Below, in pieces: positions 1 through 8,506 of a DNA stretch of 64,000 nt. The translations under genes and the position numbers were made by a program. Under the pieces are notes generated by a model. That model saw only the letters and a list, made by a program, of their open reading frames with translations, did no database searches and was not told where the DNA came from. Origin of the DNA: Anaerovirgula multivorans. GTDB lineage: Bacteria; Bacillota; Clostridia; Peptostreptococcales; Natronincolaceae. Position 1 is the stretch's first letter; each line of letters begins with the position of its first letter. The DNA lies in contig NZ_FZOJ01000005.1 in the NCBI RefSeq assembly GCF_900188145.1, forward strand, positions 186,001 through 250,000, read 5' to 3'.

Positions 1-22
1 ATTTTGTTAAAGCTTGATTTGT

Positions 23-140
23 CGGTGTATTGCTAAGACTTCCGCTTCGACAAGCAGAAGATTAAGTACTACATCCTCGAAGTAAAGTTGGCTGCAATTT
101 AGTAGGAGTAAAAACTCCTCCTGAATTAAGTCTCGTTTTA
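23..140 (+). repeat. Two-hairpin dispersed repeat, copy 1
   Basis: The stretch carries two hairpins: positions 39-60 (CTTCCGCTT/AAGCAGAAG around CGAC) and 96-127 (AATTTAGTAGGAGT/ACTCCTCCTGAATT around AAAA), then AAGTCTCGTTTTA. A second copy is at 10491-10610 and a broken one at 35724-35890. Stems differ between copies by paired changes (AGGAGT/ACTCCT here, GGGAGT/ACTCCC there), so the folded form seems to be conserved. No ORF lies inside. It may be a non-autonomous IS200/IS605-type element or its RNA; this is inference. Confidence 0.7.
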
Positions 141-170
141 TCTCAGCTAAAAAAACAAGGAGGGAATAAT

Positions 171-1157
171 ATGAATCTATCTAACGACAAGATCATAGAA
201 ATGTATAACCAAATGCTGAAAATAAGAAAGTTTGAAGAAAAGGCCATGGGGCTTTTTGCCGAAGGTCAAATACCTGGATTTGTTCACCTATATATTGGAG
301 AAGAAGCAGTTGCAACAGGTGTTTGTACAAATCTATCAGATGATGATTATATTACCAGTACCCATAGAGGTCACGGTCATATTTTGGCTAAAGGTGGAAA
401 TCTAAAAGAAATGATGGCAGAGCTTTATGGAAAGGAAACAGGTTATTGTAAAGGAAAAGGTGGATCTATGCACATCGCCGATGCCACAAAAGGAATCTTA
501 GGTGCCAACGGGATTGTAGGTGCAGGGCATAATTTAGCAGTAGGTGCAGGGATAACTGCACAATACAAAGGTACTGATCAAGTTTGTATCTGTTTTTTTG
601 GAGACGCCTCAACCAATCAGAGCACCTTCCATGAGGCGCTAAACCTTGCAAGTATATGGAAACTTCCAGTAGTTTTTGTTTGTGAAAACAACTTATACGG
701 AATATCTATGAATCAGTCTAGACATCAGGCAATACAAGATGTATCTGACAGAGCAGTTGCATACAACATTCCTGGAGTAACCGTCGATGGTAATGATATA
801 TTTGCTGTTTATGAAGCGGCGAATGAGGCTATCAAAAGAGCAAGAAACGGACAAGGGCCCACTTTAGTAGAATGCAAAACCTATAGACATAGGGGACACT
901 TTGAAGGTGATCCTACGGTTTATAGACCAGATGAAGAGCTAGCTGAATGGTTGAAAAAGGATCCAATCAATAGATTGGAGAAATATATGGTAGATAACAA
1001 GGTCATAAAGGCGGAGGAATTGAAGGCTATAAAGAAAGCGGTTGATAAACAAATTGCAGAGGCAGTGGAATTTGCTAGTAATAGTCCATATCCTTCACTA
1101 GAATCAGCAGTTGAGGATATTTATACTGATATCGTAGAGGAGGTTCGAGTTAGATGA
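171..1157 (+). CDS. acoA: Acetoin dehydrogenase E1 component, alpha subunit (TPP-dependent)
   Basis: This is the alpha subunit of the thiamine-pyrophosphate E1 enzyme that cleaves acetoin and passes the acetaldehyde unit to lipoyl E2. The 328-residue length is usual for AcoA/PdhA-type proteins. The TPP motif is visible as GDAS at residues 144-147 and the closing NN at 173-174, and the THRGHGH segment near residue 64-70 is typical of the family. The ATG follows a strong AAGGAGGG site. It overlaps acoB by four bases (ATGA). The gene order alpha, beta, AcoX, E2, E3 favours acetoin over pyruvate as substrate; a pyruvate or branched-chain role cannot be excluded by sequence alone. Confidence 0.92.
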   Translation: MNLSNDKIIEMYNQMLKIRKFEEKAMGLFAEGQIPGFVHLYIGEEAVATGVCTNLSDDDYITSTHRGHGHILAKGGNLKEMMAELYGKETGYCKGKGGSMHIADATKGILGANGIVGAGHNLAVGAGITAQYKGTDQVCICFFGDASTNQSTFHEALNLASIWKLPVVFVCENNLYGISMNQSRHQAIQDVSDRAVAYNIPGVTVDGNDIFAVYEAANEAIKRARNGQGPTLVECKTYRHRGHFEGDPTVYRPDEELAEWLKKDPINRLEKYMVDNKVIKAEELKAIKKAVDKQIAEAVEFASNSPYPSLESAVEDIYTDIVEEVRVR

Positions 1158-2143
1158 GAACAATGACATATGGAGAAGCTATTAGAGAAGGTATGAGAAT
1201 TAAAATGAAAGAAGATCCAAATGTATTTATCATGGGGGAAGACGTAGGAGCATTTGGAGGTTGTTTTGGTGTAACTGCGGGACTTTATGAAGAATTTGGA
1301 GAAAAAAGGGTAAAAGATACACCCATATCTGAAGGCGTTATTATTGGTGGTGCCGTTGGAGCAGCTGCAACTGGTCTTAGACCTATAGCGGAATTGATGT
1401 TTATTGATTTCCTAACAGTAGGAATGGATCAAATTGTAAACCAAGCAGCAAAAATGAGATATATGTTTGGTGGAAAGATTACTGTACCTATGGTTGTAAG
1501 GTTACCCTCTGGTGGTGGCGTTCAAGCAGCAGCACAGCATTCCCAATCATTGGAGGCATGGTTGACACATGTACCAGGGCTAAAGGTAGTTTACCCATCT
1601 ACGCCGCAAGATGCGCTAGGACTTATGCTAACTGCCATCGAAGATGATAACCCAGTTATGTATATTGAACACAAAGCAATGTATGCTATGAAGGGTGAAG
1701 TAGCAGATGCTGTTGCTCCCATTGCTTTTGGTGTAGCTGATGTAAAAAGAGAAGGAAGCGACGTTACTGTAATCGCCTATGGAAAAATGCTTCATGAAGC
1801 TTTGAAAGCAGCAGAAGAACTTGCCAAAGAAGGAATCGAAGTGGAGATTGTAGATCCAAGAACGTTATATCCGCTAGATAAAGAAACTATCTTTAAATCT
1901 GTTGAAAAGACGAATAAAGTGGTGATTGCTACAGAAGAAACAAAAAGAGGTGGCTATGCTGGTGAAATAGCAGCTTTGCTTGCTGAAAAGTGCTTTGATT
2001 ACCTTGATGCTCCCATAATAAGAGTAGGTGCGTTAGATACTCCTATACCTTTTACAGCTTGTCTTGAAAGTTATGTACTTCCAAACTTTGTTGATATTGT
2101 TAATGGAATTAAAAGTATCACCAGTAGTGCAATGAATATATAA
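1154..2143 (+). CDS. acoB: Acetoin dehydrogenase E1 component, beta subunit
   Basis: Beta subunit of the E1 heterotetramer, 329 residues, the usual length. It has the transketolase-like pyrimidine-binding N-terminal half (MTYGEAIREGM, GEDVGAFGGCFGVT) and the C-terminal transketolase domain (VIAYGKMLHEAL, EVVDPRTLYPLD-like segment EIVDPRTLYPLD, then TEETKRGGYAGE). Its ATG overlaps the acoA stop by four bases, so the two are translationally coupled, as expected for subunits made one to one. A short inverted repeat follows before acoX. Confidence 0.92.
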   Translation: MRTMTYGEAIREGMRIKMKEDPNVFIMGEDVGAFGGCFGVTAGLYEEFGEKRVKDTPISEGVIIGGAVGAAATGLRPIAELMFIDFLTVGMDQIVNQAAKMRYMFGGKITVPMVVRLPSGGGVQAAAQHSQSLEAWLTHVPGLKVVYPSTPQDALGLMLTAIEDDNPVMYIEHKAMYAMKGEVADAVAPIAFGVADVKREGSDVTVIAYGKMLHEALKAAEELAKEGIEVEIVDPRTLYPLDKETIFKSVEKTNKVVIATEETKRGGYAGEIAALLAEKCFDYLDAPIIRVGALDTPIPFTACLESYVLPNFVDIVNGIKSITSSAMNI

Positions 2144-2149
2144 ATCAAT

Positions 2150-2171
2150 AGGGGTAACTTACGTTACCCCT
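2150..2171 (+). terminator. Hairpin between acoB and acoX
   Basis: AGGGGTAAC and GTTACCCCT form a nine-base perfect stem with a four-base loop, followed only by TTTAAAAGGG. With so short a T-run it is more likely a partial terminator or an mRNA stabiliser that sets the level of acoX relative to acoAB. Confidence 0.5.
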
Positions 2172-2189
2172 TTAAAAGGGTGATGAGAT

Positions 2190-3185
2190 ATGTCAAGCAT
2201 AGGAATCATTGCTAACCCTGCATCAGGTAAGGACATAAGGAGACTTGTTTCCCATGCAACAGTGATTGATAATCATGAAAAGGTAAATATTGTTAAGCGG
2301 ATTATATTGGGAGCTCAGCAATGTGGTGTGAAAAACATCTACATTATGCCAGATACCTTTAATATAGGCTATAAAGCCATCGACAGTTTATGTTACTCAA
2401 AGGAACTGACAAGTGAAATAGAGGTTTTAGCTATGCAACTTAGTGCAAATTTACAGGATACCATCAATGCAGCAAAGATGATGGAGGAAATGAAGATAGG
2501 CTGTATGATTGTACTAGGTGGAGATGGTACGAACAGAGCTGCAGCTAAGGCAATAAAAAATACGCCATTAATCAGCATATCAACAGGCACCAATAATGTT
2601 TATCCTGAAATGGTTGAAGGAACTGTGGCTGGAATGGCTGCAGCTGTAGTTGCTTCTGGAAAGCATTCTAAAGATAGGATAGGCAGAAAAGATAAAAAAA
2701 TAGAGATCTATAAAAATAAAGAATTGACGGATATTGCATTAATTGATGCGGTAATATCAAAAAATTTATTTGTTGGTTCTAAAGCAATTTGGAATATGGA
2801 GGATATCATAAAAATAATTGTATCAAAAGCCCATCCTGCATCTATAGGGTTTTCCTCTATAGTAGGATGTAAAACAATAATAAAAGAAGATGATGATTTT
2901 GGGGCCTCTGTTGATTTAACAGAAGATCGGTATGCTATTATTGCACCAATAGCGGCAGGGCTAATAAAAGAAGTTTATATGGACGAACCTACAATTTTAA
3001 ACCTCAATGAAGCATATGTTTATGAGGCAAAATCAAATGGTATGATTGCTGTGGATGGCGAAAGAGAAATACCCTTTCAAAAAAATGAAAAGATAATCTT
3101 TAAAATAACGAGGGGTGGGCCCTTTCGTGTAAATATAAAAAAGGCATTGGAAGATGCTCAAAAAAATGGATTTTTTAACAGATAA
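2190..3185 (+). CDS. acoX: AcoX-like NAD kinase-fold protein
   Basis: 331 residues with an ATP-NAD kinase-like N-terminal part: IGIIANPASGKDIRRLV at the start and a GGDGTNRAAA motif near residue 110, the family signature for nucleotide binding. AcoX proteins of this length sit inside acetoin dehydrogenase operons of Bacillota and Proteobacteria; their exact reaction is not settled. Position between acoB and acoC is the typical one and is the best argument for the acetoin assignment of the whole operon. The ATG is preceded by AAAGGGTGATGAG. The stop is followed by a 276-base gap filled with hairpin repeats. Confidence 0.85.
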   Translation: MSSIGIIANPASGKDIRRLVSHATVIDNHEKVNIVKRIILGAQQCGVKNIYIMPDTFNIGYKAIDSLCYSKELTSEIEVLAMQLSANLQDTINAAKMMEEMKIGCMIVLGGDGTNRAAAKAIKNTPLISISTGTNNVYPEMVEGTVAGMAAAVVASGKHSKDRIGRKDKKIEIYKNKELTDIALIDAVISKNLFVGSKAIWNMEDIIKIIVSKAHPASIGFSSIVGCKTIIKEDDDFGASVDLTEDRYAIIAPIAAGLIKEVYMDEPTILNLNEAYVYEAKSNGMIAVDGEREIPFQKNEKIIFKITRGGPFRVNIKKALEDAQKNGFFNR

Positions 3186-3242
3186 GTGATAGAAATCAAA
3201 TTCTATAAATACAAGTGTATATGGGTAACCAACTACAGAACT

Positions 3243-3284
3243 TAAGCAGATGACTGAAATCTATGATTTCATGTCAGTCGCTTA
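3243..3284 (+). repeat. Covarying AAGC/GCTT hairpin repeat, copy A
   Basis: Imperfect hairpin with outer stem TAAGC/GCTTA and inner stem GAAATC/GATTTC; the 5' side holds AGATGAC and the 3' side TGTCAGTC. Related copies are at 3364-3405, 20498-20554, 35766-35807 and 35821-35869. Confidence 0.6.
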
Positions 3285-3300
3285 TACAAGGTGAAATTTT

Positions 3301-3362
3301 GATATACTAAAGGCTACATTTACAGCCCATAGTTTTGGACGAAACCGTAGACTATGTATATC
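3301..3362 (+). repeat. GATATAC-ended hairpin repeat, copy 1
   Basis: GATATAC and GTATATC form the ends; GGCTACATTTACAG and CGAAACCGTAGAC lie inside. The same blocks, in the other orientation, occur at 20852-20940 and in decayed form at 35535-35589. It is too short to code for protein and looks like a small non-autonomous repeat. Confidence 0.55.
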
Positions 3363-3363
3363 A

Positions 3364-3405
3364 AAAGTAGATGACCCAAATCTTTGATTTGCTGTCAGTC
3401 ACTTT
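3364..3405 (+). repeat. Covarying hairpin repeat, copy B
   Basis: Same layout as the copy at 3243-3284 but with outer stem AAAGT/ACTTT in place of TAAGC/GCTTA, while AGATGAC and TGTCAGTC are kept. The paired change supports a conserved folded form. Confidence 0.6.
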
Positions 3406-3461
3406 CACAGAGTGCAATTAAAGTTTAAAATTGTTTATCTATAGCATAGAGGAGGATTAAA

Positions 3462-4769
3462 ATGGCTAAAGTAGTAACAATGCCCAAATTAGGATTAACA
3501 ATGACAGAAGGTACATTGACTAAATGGTATAAGGGAGAAGGAGATGTAATTGATGCTGGGGAAGTACTGTTTGATGTTGCCACAGATAAATTGACAAATG
3601 AAGTAGAAGCAACAGAAAGTGGCATCGTAAGGAAATTATTGGTGGAGGAGGGTGATGTTGTAGCTTGTTTAAAACCAGTGGCCATCATTGTCGATGCAAA
3701 TGAAGATATATCTTCTTTAATAGGAGAATCAGATAAAAAAGATGTTGAAAAAATTAGTATAGCAGCAAGTAAAGAAAATGCTGAGAGAAAGCCAATAGAA
3801 ACACAGAAAAGTAACGGGCGGATCAAAGCTTCTCCTGTGGCAAAAAAATTAGCCGAAGAAAATAACATAGATCTTTATCTTGTTACCGCCACAGGTCCTA
3901 ATGGAAGAATAACACTTGAAGATGTAGAAGCTTATATAAATGATTCTGCAAAAAAAGTGAAAGCATCTCCAATGGCTGAAAAAACTGCAGATGCTTTGAA
4001 GGTAGATTTATCGGAAATTAGAAAAGATGCTAGAATTATGAAGGAAGATGTATATAATTATCTAAAGGATAAAAATACAGCAGTTCAAACAAATCCAGTG
4101 GAAACAAAAATTCCCATGAGCCAGATGAGAAAAATAATTTCCAGTAGGATGTCCGATAGTTGGAGGATGTCACCAACAGTTACTTTTGATATAAGGGCGG
4201 ATGTTACAAGATTAAAAGAAATTAGGAGTCAATTAAAGGATATCTGTAAAATTACTTTTACAGATCTATTAATTAAAATTATTGCAACAACTCTGTTGGA
4301 ATTTCCATATCTAAACAGCAGCATTGAAAATGATGGGATTATTACCCGCAATTACGCAAACATAGGTGTTGCGGTAGCTCTAGAAGAGGGACTCGTTGTA
4401 CCAGTTGTTAAATACGCTAATACAAAGGGATTAAAACAGATTTCAAGTGAAGTCAAAGAATTGGCGGAAAAGGCAAGAAATAATGAATTGAGTCAAGATG
4501 ATATGACAGGGGGCACCTTTACCATTACGAACCTTGGAATGTATGGAATAGAATCCTTTTCACCAATTATAAACCAACCGGAAGTAGCTATACTAGGCGT
4601 TAATACGATTACGGAAACACCTGTTGCAGTAAATGGCCAAACAGTAATTAAGCCATTAATGAATCTAAGTTTAACAGCTGATCATAGGGTAGTCGATGGA
4701 GCTGTAGCTGCTCAATTCTTGGCAAAAATGAAAGAAACTATTGAAAAACCAGAGATATTATTATTATAG
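3462..4769 (+). CDS. acoC: Dihydrolipoamide acetyltransferase E2 of the acetoin dehydrogenase complex
   Basis: E2 core protein that takes the acetyl group from E1 onto its lipoyl arm and gives it to CoA. Domains in order: one lipoyl domain (residues 1-78, lipoylated Lys43 in DVATDKLTNEV), a peripheral subunit binding domain (about 121-158, KASPVAKKLAEE), a second weaker copy of that domain (about 168-203, KASPMAEKTADAL), and the acyltransferase core (about 215-435) with the active-site motif DHRVVDG near the C-terminus. Length 435 fits the family. The ATG has a GAGGAGG site. Two binding domains in tandem are less usual than one. It is followed after 11 bases by the E3 gene. Confidence 0.9.
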   Translation: MAKVVTMPKLGLTMTEGTLTKWYKGEGDVIDAGEVLFDVATDKLTNEVEATESGIVRKLLVEEGDVVACLKPVAIIVDANEDISSLIGESDKKDVEKISIAASKENAERKPIETQKSNGRIKASPVAKKLAEENNIDLYLVTATGPNGRITLEDVEAYINDSAKKVKASPMAEKTADALKVDLSEIRKDARIMKEDVYNYLKDKNTAVQTNPVETKIPMSQMRKIISSRMSDSWRMSPTVTFDIRADVTRLKEIRSQLKDICKITFTDLLIKIIATTLLEFPYLNSSIENDGIITRNYANIGVAVALEEGLVVPVVKYANTKGLKQISSEVKELAEKARNNELSQDDMTGGTFTITNLGMYGIESFSPIINQPEVAILGVNTITETPVAVNGQTVIKPLMNLSLTADHRVVDGAVAAQFLAKMKETIEKPEILLL

Positions 4770-4780
4770 GGGGAAAAAAG

Positions 4781-6169
4781 ATGAGAATCGTTGTGGTTGG
4801 GGGAGGTCCTGGAGGTTATGTAGCAGCTATCAGGGCAGCGCAGCTGGGGGCGGAAGTTACCCTTGTAGAAAAGAAATATATTGGGGGCACTTGTCTAAAT
4901 GTTGGATGTATTCCTACAAAAGTATTACTCCATACAGCTGAACTGTATACTACTTTACAGAGAGAAGCAGAGGATTTAGGCATAAAGATTGAAAAGATAG
5001 ACATTGACTGGAAAAAACTACAGCTAAGAAAAAAAGAAGTGATAAACCAGCTAGTGGGCGGAGTCAATATGCTTTTAAAATCAAATAAAATAGAAGTTAT
5101 TATGGGGGAAGGGTATTTTCTTAACACCAATAAGATAGAGGTCCGTCAGGTGGAAGGAAAAAAAGTAACGGTAGATTTTGATTATGCAATTATCGCTACA
5201 GGATCAAAACCTTTTATTGTTCCAATACCAGGAGCTGATTTAGAAGGGGTTATTACAAGTGATGAAGCCCTTTCATTAGATAAGATTCCTAAAAGCCTGC
5301 TGGTGATAGGTGGAGGTGTCATCGGAAGCGAATTTGCCAGTGTCTATAGCAGCATAGGAACAAAGGTGACAATGATTGAAGCTCTCCCTAATATTGTGGC
5401 TACAATGGACCAAGACGTTACTGCTTATCTAGTGGAAGTATTAAAAAATTCAGGGGTAGACATATATACAGACACAAAAGTAGAAAGCATTGAAAAAATC
5501 AAAACAGGCTTAAAGGTAAATACAGTGTCTAAAGAAGGAAACAAATCATTTGAAGTGGAAAAAGTATTGTTATCCGTAGGAAGGAAGCCTGTCACTGAAA
5601 ATATGGGATTAGAAAAAATCGGCGTCAAGTTAAATAGAGGCAAAATTATCACAAATAAAAGATTCCAAACAAATACCAGTAATATCTATGCAATTGGAGA
5701 TTGCAGAGGAGAAATAATGCTGGCACATGTGGCTTCAGCAGAAGGCGTAGTTGCTGTCGAAGGAATCATGGGAAAAGCTTCAAAAATTGATTTTAGAACA
5801 ATTCCCTATGCAGTATATACCAAACCGGAATTAGCGGCGGTGGGAATGACAGAAAAACAGGCAAAAGAACAGGGATATGAAGTAAAAACAGGAAGATTTC
5901 CACTATATGCAAACGGCAAATCCCTCATTATGGGAGAAACTGACGGCACGGTAAAATACGTAGTGGATGCAAAAACAGAAGAGATTCTAGGACTTCATAT
6001 GGCAGGACCGAGGGCAACGGAATTAATTGTAGAAGGGGCACTTGCTTTAAGATTGGAAGCTACCATTGAAGAAATAATAACAACAATCCATGCACATCCT
6101 ACAGTAGGAGAATCCCTCCATGAAGCGGCCCACGCTGTTCATAATACCGCTATTCATTTGCCTAAATAA
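4781..6169 (+). CDS. acoL: Dihydrolipoamide dehydrogenase E3
   Basis: FAD flavoprotein that reoxidises the E2 lipoyl group and reduces NAD. The FAD-binding GGGPGGYVAA is at residues 7-16, the redox-active pair is Cys38/Cys43 in GGTCLNVGCIPTK, the NAD-binding motif is GGGVIGSEFA, and the C-terminal catalytic His lies in HAHPTVGESLHEA. The 462-residue length shows there is no extra N-terminal lipoyl domain, which some acetoin-type E3 proteins carry. It ends the operon; a hairpin follows at 6190-6214. Confidence 0.93.
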   Translation: MRIVVVGGGPGGYVAAIRAAQLGAEVTLVEKKYIGGTCLNVGCIPTKVLLHTAELYTTLQREAEDLGIKIEKIDIDWKKLQLRKKEVINQLVGGVNMLLKSNKIEVIMGEGYFLNTNKIEVRQVEGKKVTVDFDYAIIATGSKPFIVPIPGADLEGVITSDEALSLDKIPKSLLVIGGGVIGSEFASVYSSIGTKVTMIEALPNIVATMDQDVTAYLVEVLKNSGVDIYTDTKVESIEKIKTGLKVNTVSKEGNKSFEVEKVLLSVGRKPVTENMGLEKIGVKLNRGKIITNKRFQTNTSNIYAIGDCRGEIMLAHVASAEGVVAVEGIMGKASKIDFRTIPYAVYTKPELAAVGMTEKQAKEQGYEVKTGRFPLYANGKSLIMGETDGTVKYVVDAKTEEILGLHMAGPRATELIVEGALALRLEATIEEIITTIHAHPTVGESLHEAAHAVHNTAIHLPK

Positions 6170-6189
6170 TGTTCTATTTAAACTCATGT

Positions 6190-6214
6190 AGCCCATAGTA
6201 TTATGCTATGGGCT
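6190..6214 (+). terminator. Hairpin after acoL
   Basis: AGCCCATAG/CTATGGGCT, nine base pairs with a seven-base loop, directly after the operon. The T-run is weak. A second inverted repeat (TTCCACGGGAA / TTTCCCGTGAA, about 6220-6272) follows and overlaps the next promoter. Confidence 0.6.
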
Positions 6215-6251
6215 TAAGCTATTTCCACGGGAATAAAGCGTATATTGCATC

Positions 6252-6281
6252 TTGATAGAATTTCCCGTGAACTATTATAAT
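6252..6281 (+). promoter_or_regulatory. Sigma-A-like promoter of the Nudix gene
   Basis: TTGATA at 6252-6257 and TATAAT at 6276-6281 are separated by 18 bases, about 35 bases before the Nudix start codon. Confidence 0.6.
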
Positions 6282-6317
6282 ATAAATGATTACTAATTTT
6301 ACAAATAAAGGATAAGG

Positions 6318-6794
6318 GTGAGTGAAATGATATGTAGAGTAAGAGCTGCTGCAATAATTATGAATCCAAAAAAAGAGCTACTTTTAGTATTCCACAGGAA
6401 TCCAAATACAAAGGAAGCATGGTTAATGCCCCCCGGTGGAGGCCTGGAGCCTGGTGAAAGTGCTACAGATGCATTGAAAAGAGAAGTCTATGAAGAATGT
6501 ATAGTAGACTGTACTCCGGAACGATTAATTTATGTAAGAGAATACTTGGATCAAGAGAATGATATACATCATATTGCTTTGTTTTTCACTGCTCATATAG
6601 ACAATTTCAGTATAAAAACAGGAATCGATCCTGAAATGGAAGAACAGCATATTGTTGAATCTAGATTTTATTCTAAACAAGAAATTGAAGAAACAAGTGT
6701 ACCCGTTTACCCAGAAATCATTAAAAATCAATTCTGGAAAGATTTAGAAGACAATTTCATTGGACATACCATCTATCTAGGCCAACAAAAATAG
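6318..6794 (+). CDS. Nudix hydrolase
   Basis: A 158-residue Nudix-fold pyrophosphohydrolase. The Nudix box is present as GGGLEPGESATDALKREVYEEC (about residues 39-60, split here: GGGLEPGESATD then ALKREVYEEC), giving the metal-binding REVYEE core. The substrate cannot be told from sequence. The GTG start at 6318 follows AAAGGA at good distance; an in-frame ATG three codons later is an alternative. It stands alone with its own promoter and a strong terminator at 6824-6870. Confidence 0.85.
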   Translation: MSEMICRVRAAAIIMNPKKELLLVFHRNPNTKEAWLMPPGGGLEPGESATDALKREVYEECIVDCTPERLIYVREYLDQENDIHHIALFFTAHIDNFSIKTGIDPEMEEQHIVESRFYSKQEIEETSVPVYPEIIKNQFWKDLEDNFIGHTIYLGQQK

Positions 6795-6823
6795 AAAATA
6801 GTAAAATAAATGAATGGAACTCT

Positions 6824-6880
6824 ATAGTCCTACGGAAAAAAATAGAATCTATTTTTTTCCGTAGGACTATATTTGTATTT
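6824..6880 (+). terminator. Long perfect terminator hairpin
   Basis: ATAGTCCTACGGAAAAAAAT and its complement ATTTTTTTCCGTAGGACTAT form an uninterrupted stem of over 20 base pairs, followed by ATTTGTATTTTT. It closes the Nudix transcript. Confidence 0.8.
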
Positions 6881-7075
6881 TTCTTATAAAATCATAGGAA
6901 GGATATTCGGTAGATATGGAGAATAATGAGAAGTAGAAAAGAAAGCAAACCAGCTGAAGTAAGAAATACAACTGAGGCTTTGAGGTTTATTGAAGATATA
7001 TTGGTTAATGTTGCTGTCATAGAGAAATAGATAGAAATATTATTGTGATAAATAATTATTTCAGGGAGGGTCAGT

Positions 7076-8104
7076 ATGGAATATAAGTTTACAGATCTTG
7101 TTGATATTTCTAAAATTCAGGAACTAACGAATCTTTTCTATAAAGCAACGGGAATTCTCACTGCAACACTTGACCTGGAAGGAAATATTTTAACTGCTTC
7201 AGGTTGGAGAGAGATATGTACTAAATTCCATCGAGCCAATTTAAAATCAAGAAGTAGATGTATTGAGAGCGATACTCATATTAGCAAGATGTTGGTTGAT
7301 AATAAAAATTATCGAATTTATAAATGTCAAAATGGATTAATTGATGCTGTAGCTCCTGTTGTTGTTCAGGGAAAACATATTGCTAACATATTTACTGGTC
7401 AATTGTTATTAGATAAGCCTGATTTAGGGTTCTTTATTAAACAAGCTAAAGAATTTGGATTTAATGAATCTGAATATGTAAAGGTTTTGCTAGAAGTTCC
7501 AGTAATTGAGGAAGAGAGATTGAAGCATATTATGTGTTACCTTTGCAGCTTTGCAGAAATATTAGGGGAAATGGGACTGAAAGAACTGAAGCTTTTGGAA
7601 TCACAAGCAGAAGTCTATGCAGCAAATGAAGATTTAGAGGCTTCTCAGAAAATGTTAATAGCTACTTTGGAGGAGTTGAGAGACCAATATGATAAATTGC
7701 AGCAAAAAGAAAATTTAACAAGAGAAAACGAGAAACGTTGGAAATATGCTATTGAAGGAACCGATCAGATCGTTTGGGATTGGAACATAGAGAATAATCA
7801 AGTTTACTTTTCAAAAGCTTATAAAAGCTTACTTGGGTTTGAAGCAAATGAGTTTATTGGTGATACTAAAGAATATTTAAATAGAATCCATCCAGACGAC
7901 CGTAAGGGAGTAATGGAGGAAATGACAAAATATTTAAACGGAAATATTATATTTTACCATAATGAATACCGTATAAAAGATAGAGATGGTAATTATAAAT
8001 GGATTGTCTCAAAGGGGCAGATTACGGAAAGAAATCATGAAGATAAGCCTATAAGAATAGTGGGGACATTAACAGATATTACTACTAATTCTCAAAAACC
8101 CTAG
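7076..8104 (+). CDS. PocR-domain and PAS-domain sensor, apparently truncated
   Basis: Residues about 5-165 match the PocR ligand-binding domain (DLVDISKIQELTNLFYKATG, later GLIDAVAPVVVQGKHIANIFTGQL), then a coiled-coil linker (about 170-220) and a PAS_3 domain (about 222-336: ERWKYAIEGTDQIVWDWN, NRIHPDDRKGV, YRIKDRDGNYKWI, GTLTDIT). Proteins of this type normally go on into a GGDEF, kinase or HTH output domain; here a stop follows six residues after the PAS domain. Decayed transposase pieces begin just downstream, so loss of the output domain by insertion is likely, although a short free-standing sensor is possible. Strong site CAGGGAGGG before the ATG. Confidence 0.75.
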   Translation: MEYKFTDLVDISKIQELTNLFYKATGILTATLDLEGNILTASGWREICTKFHRANLKSRSRCIESDTHISKMLVDNKNYRIYKCQNGLIDAVAPVVVQGKHIANIFTGQLLLDKPDLGFFIKQAKEFGFNESEYVKVLLEVPVIEEERLKHIMCYLCSFAEILGEMGLKELKLLESQAEVYAANEDLEASQKMLIATLEELRDQYDKLQQKENLTRENEKRWKYAIEGTDQIVWDWNIENNQVYFSKAYKSLLGFEANEFIGDTKEYLNRIHPDDRKGVMEEMTKYLNGNIIFYHNEYRIKDRDGNYKWIVSKGQITERNHEDKPIRIVGTLTDITTNSQKP

Positions 8105-8204
8105 AAGATGAATAAATACAGTAAAACCTCAAAAATAAAAACATCTTCATAAAACAATTAAAAAATAATAACATTTCTGCAACGAACCAGTGCTTTATAC
8201 CAGT

Positions 8205-8300
8205 ACTGGTTTCCTTTTTTCTAAATGTTTCCACAAATACATCTATTACTCTTACTGGGTTATCTTCTAGGATATAATCATCTATACATTCTGGGAACAT
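8205..8300 (-). pseudogene. N-terminal fragment of an IS1182-like transposase
   Basis: On the minus strand the first 30 or so codons read MFPECIDDYILEDNPVRV then IDVFVE, which is the characteristic start of IS1182-family transposases. The reading frame then leaves the family pattern and no remainder of the enzyme is present. Confidence 0.6.
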
Positions 8301-8353
8301 AATAATTTAATTTCTATCTTCTCCTTTGATATATGATTGAAGTATGCTTTTGA

Positions 8354-8506
8354 AAATCACGAAAACTTCAGGATGTAATTAACAGGTATCTGGACTGTGG
8401 TGATCCACACTTTGGTTTTGCCAGAGTCAAATGTGAAGACTGCGACAAAAAATATATACTGCCATTTTCGTGCAAGCGACGCCGGGTGCCCTCTAGAGCA
8501 ATATAA
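8354..8506 (+). pseudogene. Fragment of an IS91-like transposase (zinc-binding part)
   Basis: The frame reads LQDVINRYLDCGDPHFGFAR, then VKCEDCDKKYILPFSCKRR, matching the N-terminal zinc-binding region of IS91-type transposases. It has no start codon and stops after 50 codons where the family continues with a further CxxC pair. Confidence 0.65.

Noticed and set aside
1..170. Sigma-54 promoter before acoA, expected if AcoR controls it
   Set aside because: No GG-N10-GC element of the right wording is present in the 170 bases available.
3425..3868. Minus-strand 147-codon frame over the start of acoC
   Set aside because: Ser/Thr/Leu-rich translation typical of the antisense of a lipoyl domain; no ribosome site.
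6926..7030. 34-codon frame starting MRSRKESKPAEV with a GGAG upstream
   Set aside because: Too short, no recognisable pattern and no promoter; it lies in a gap after a strong terminator.
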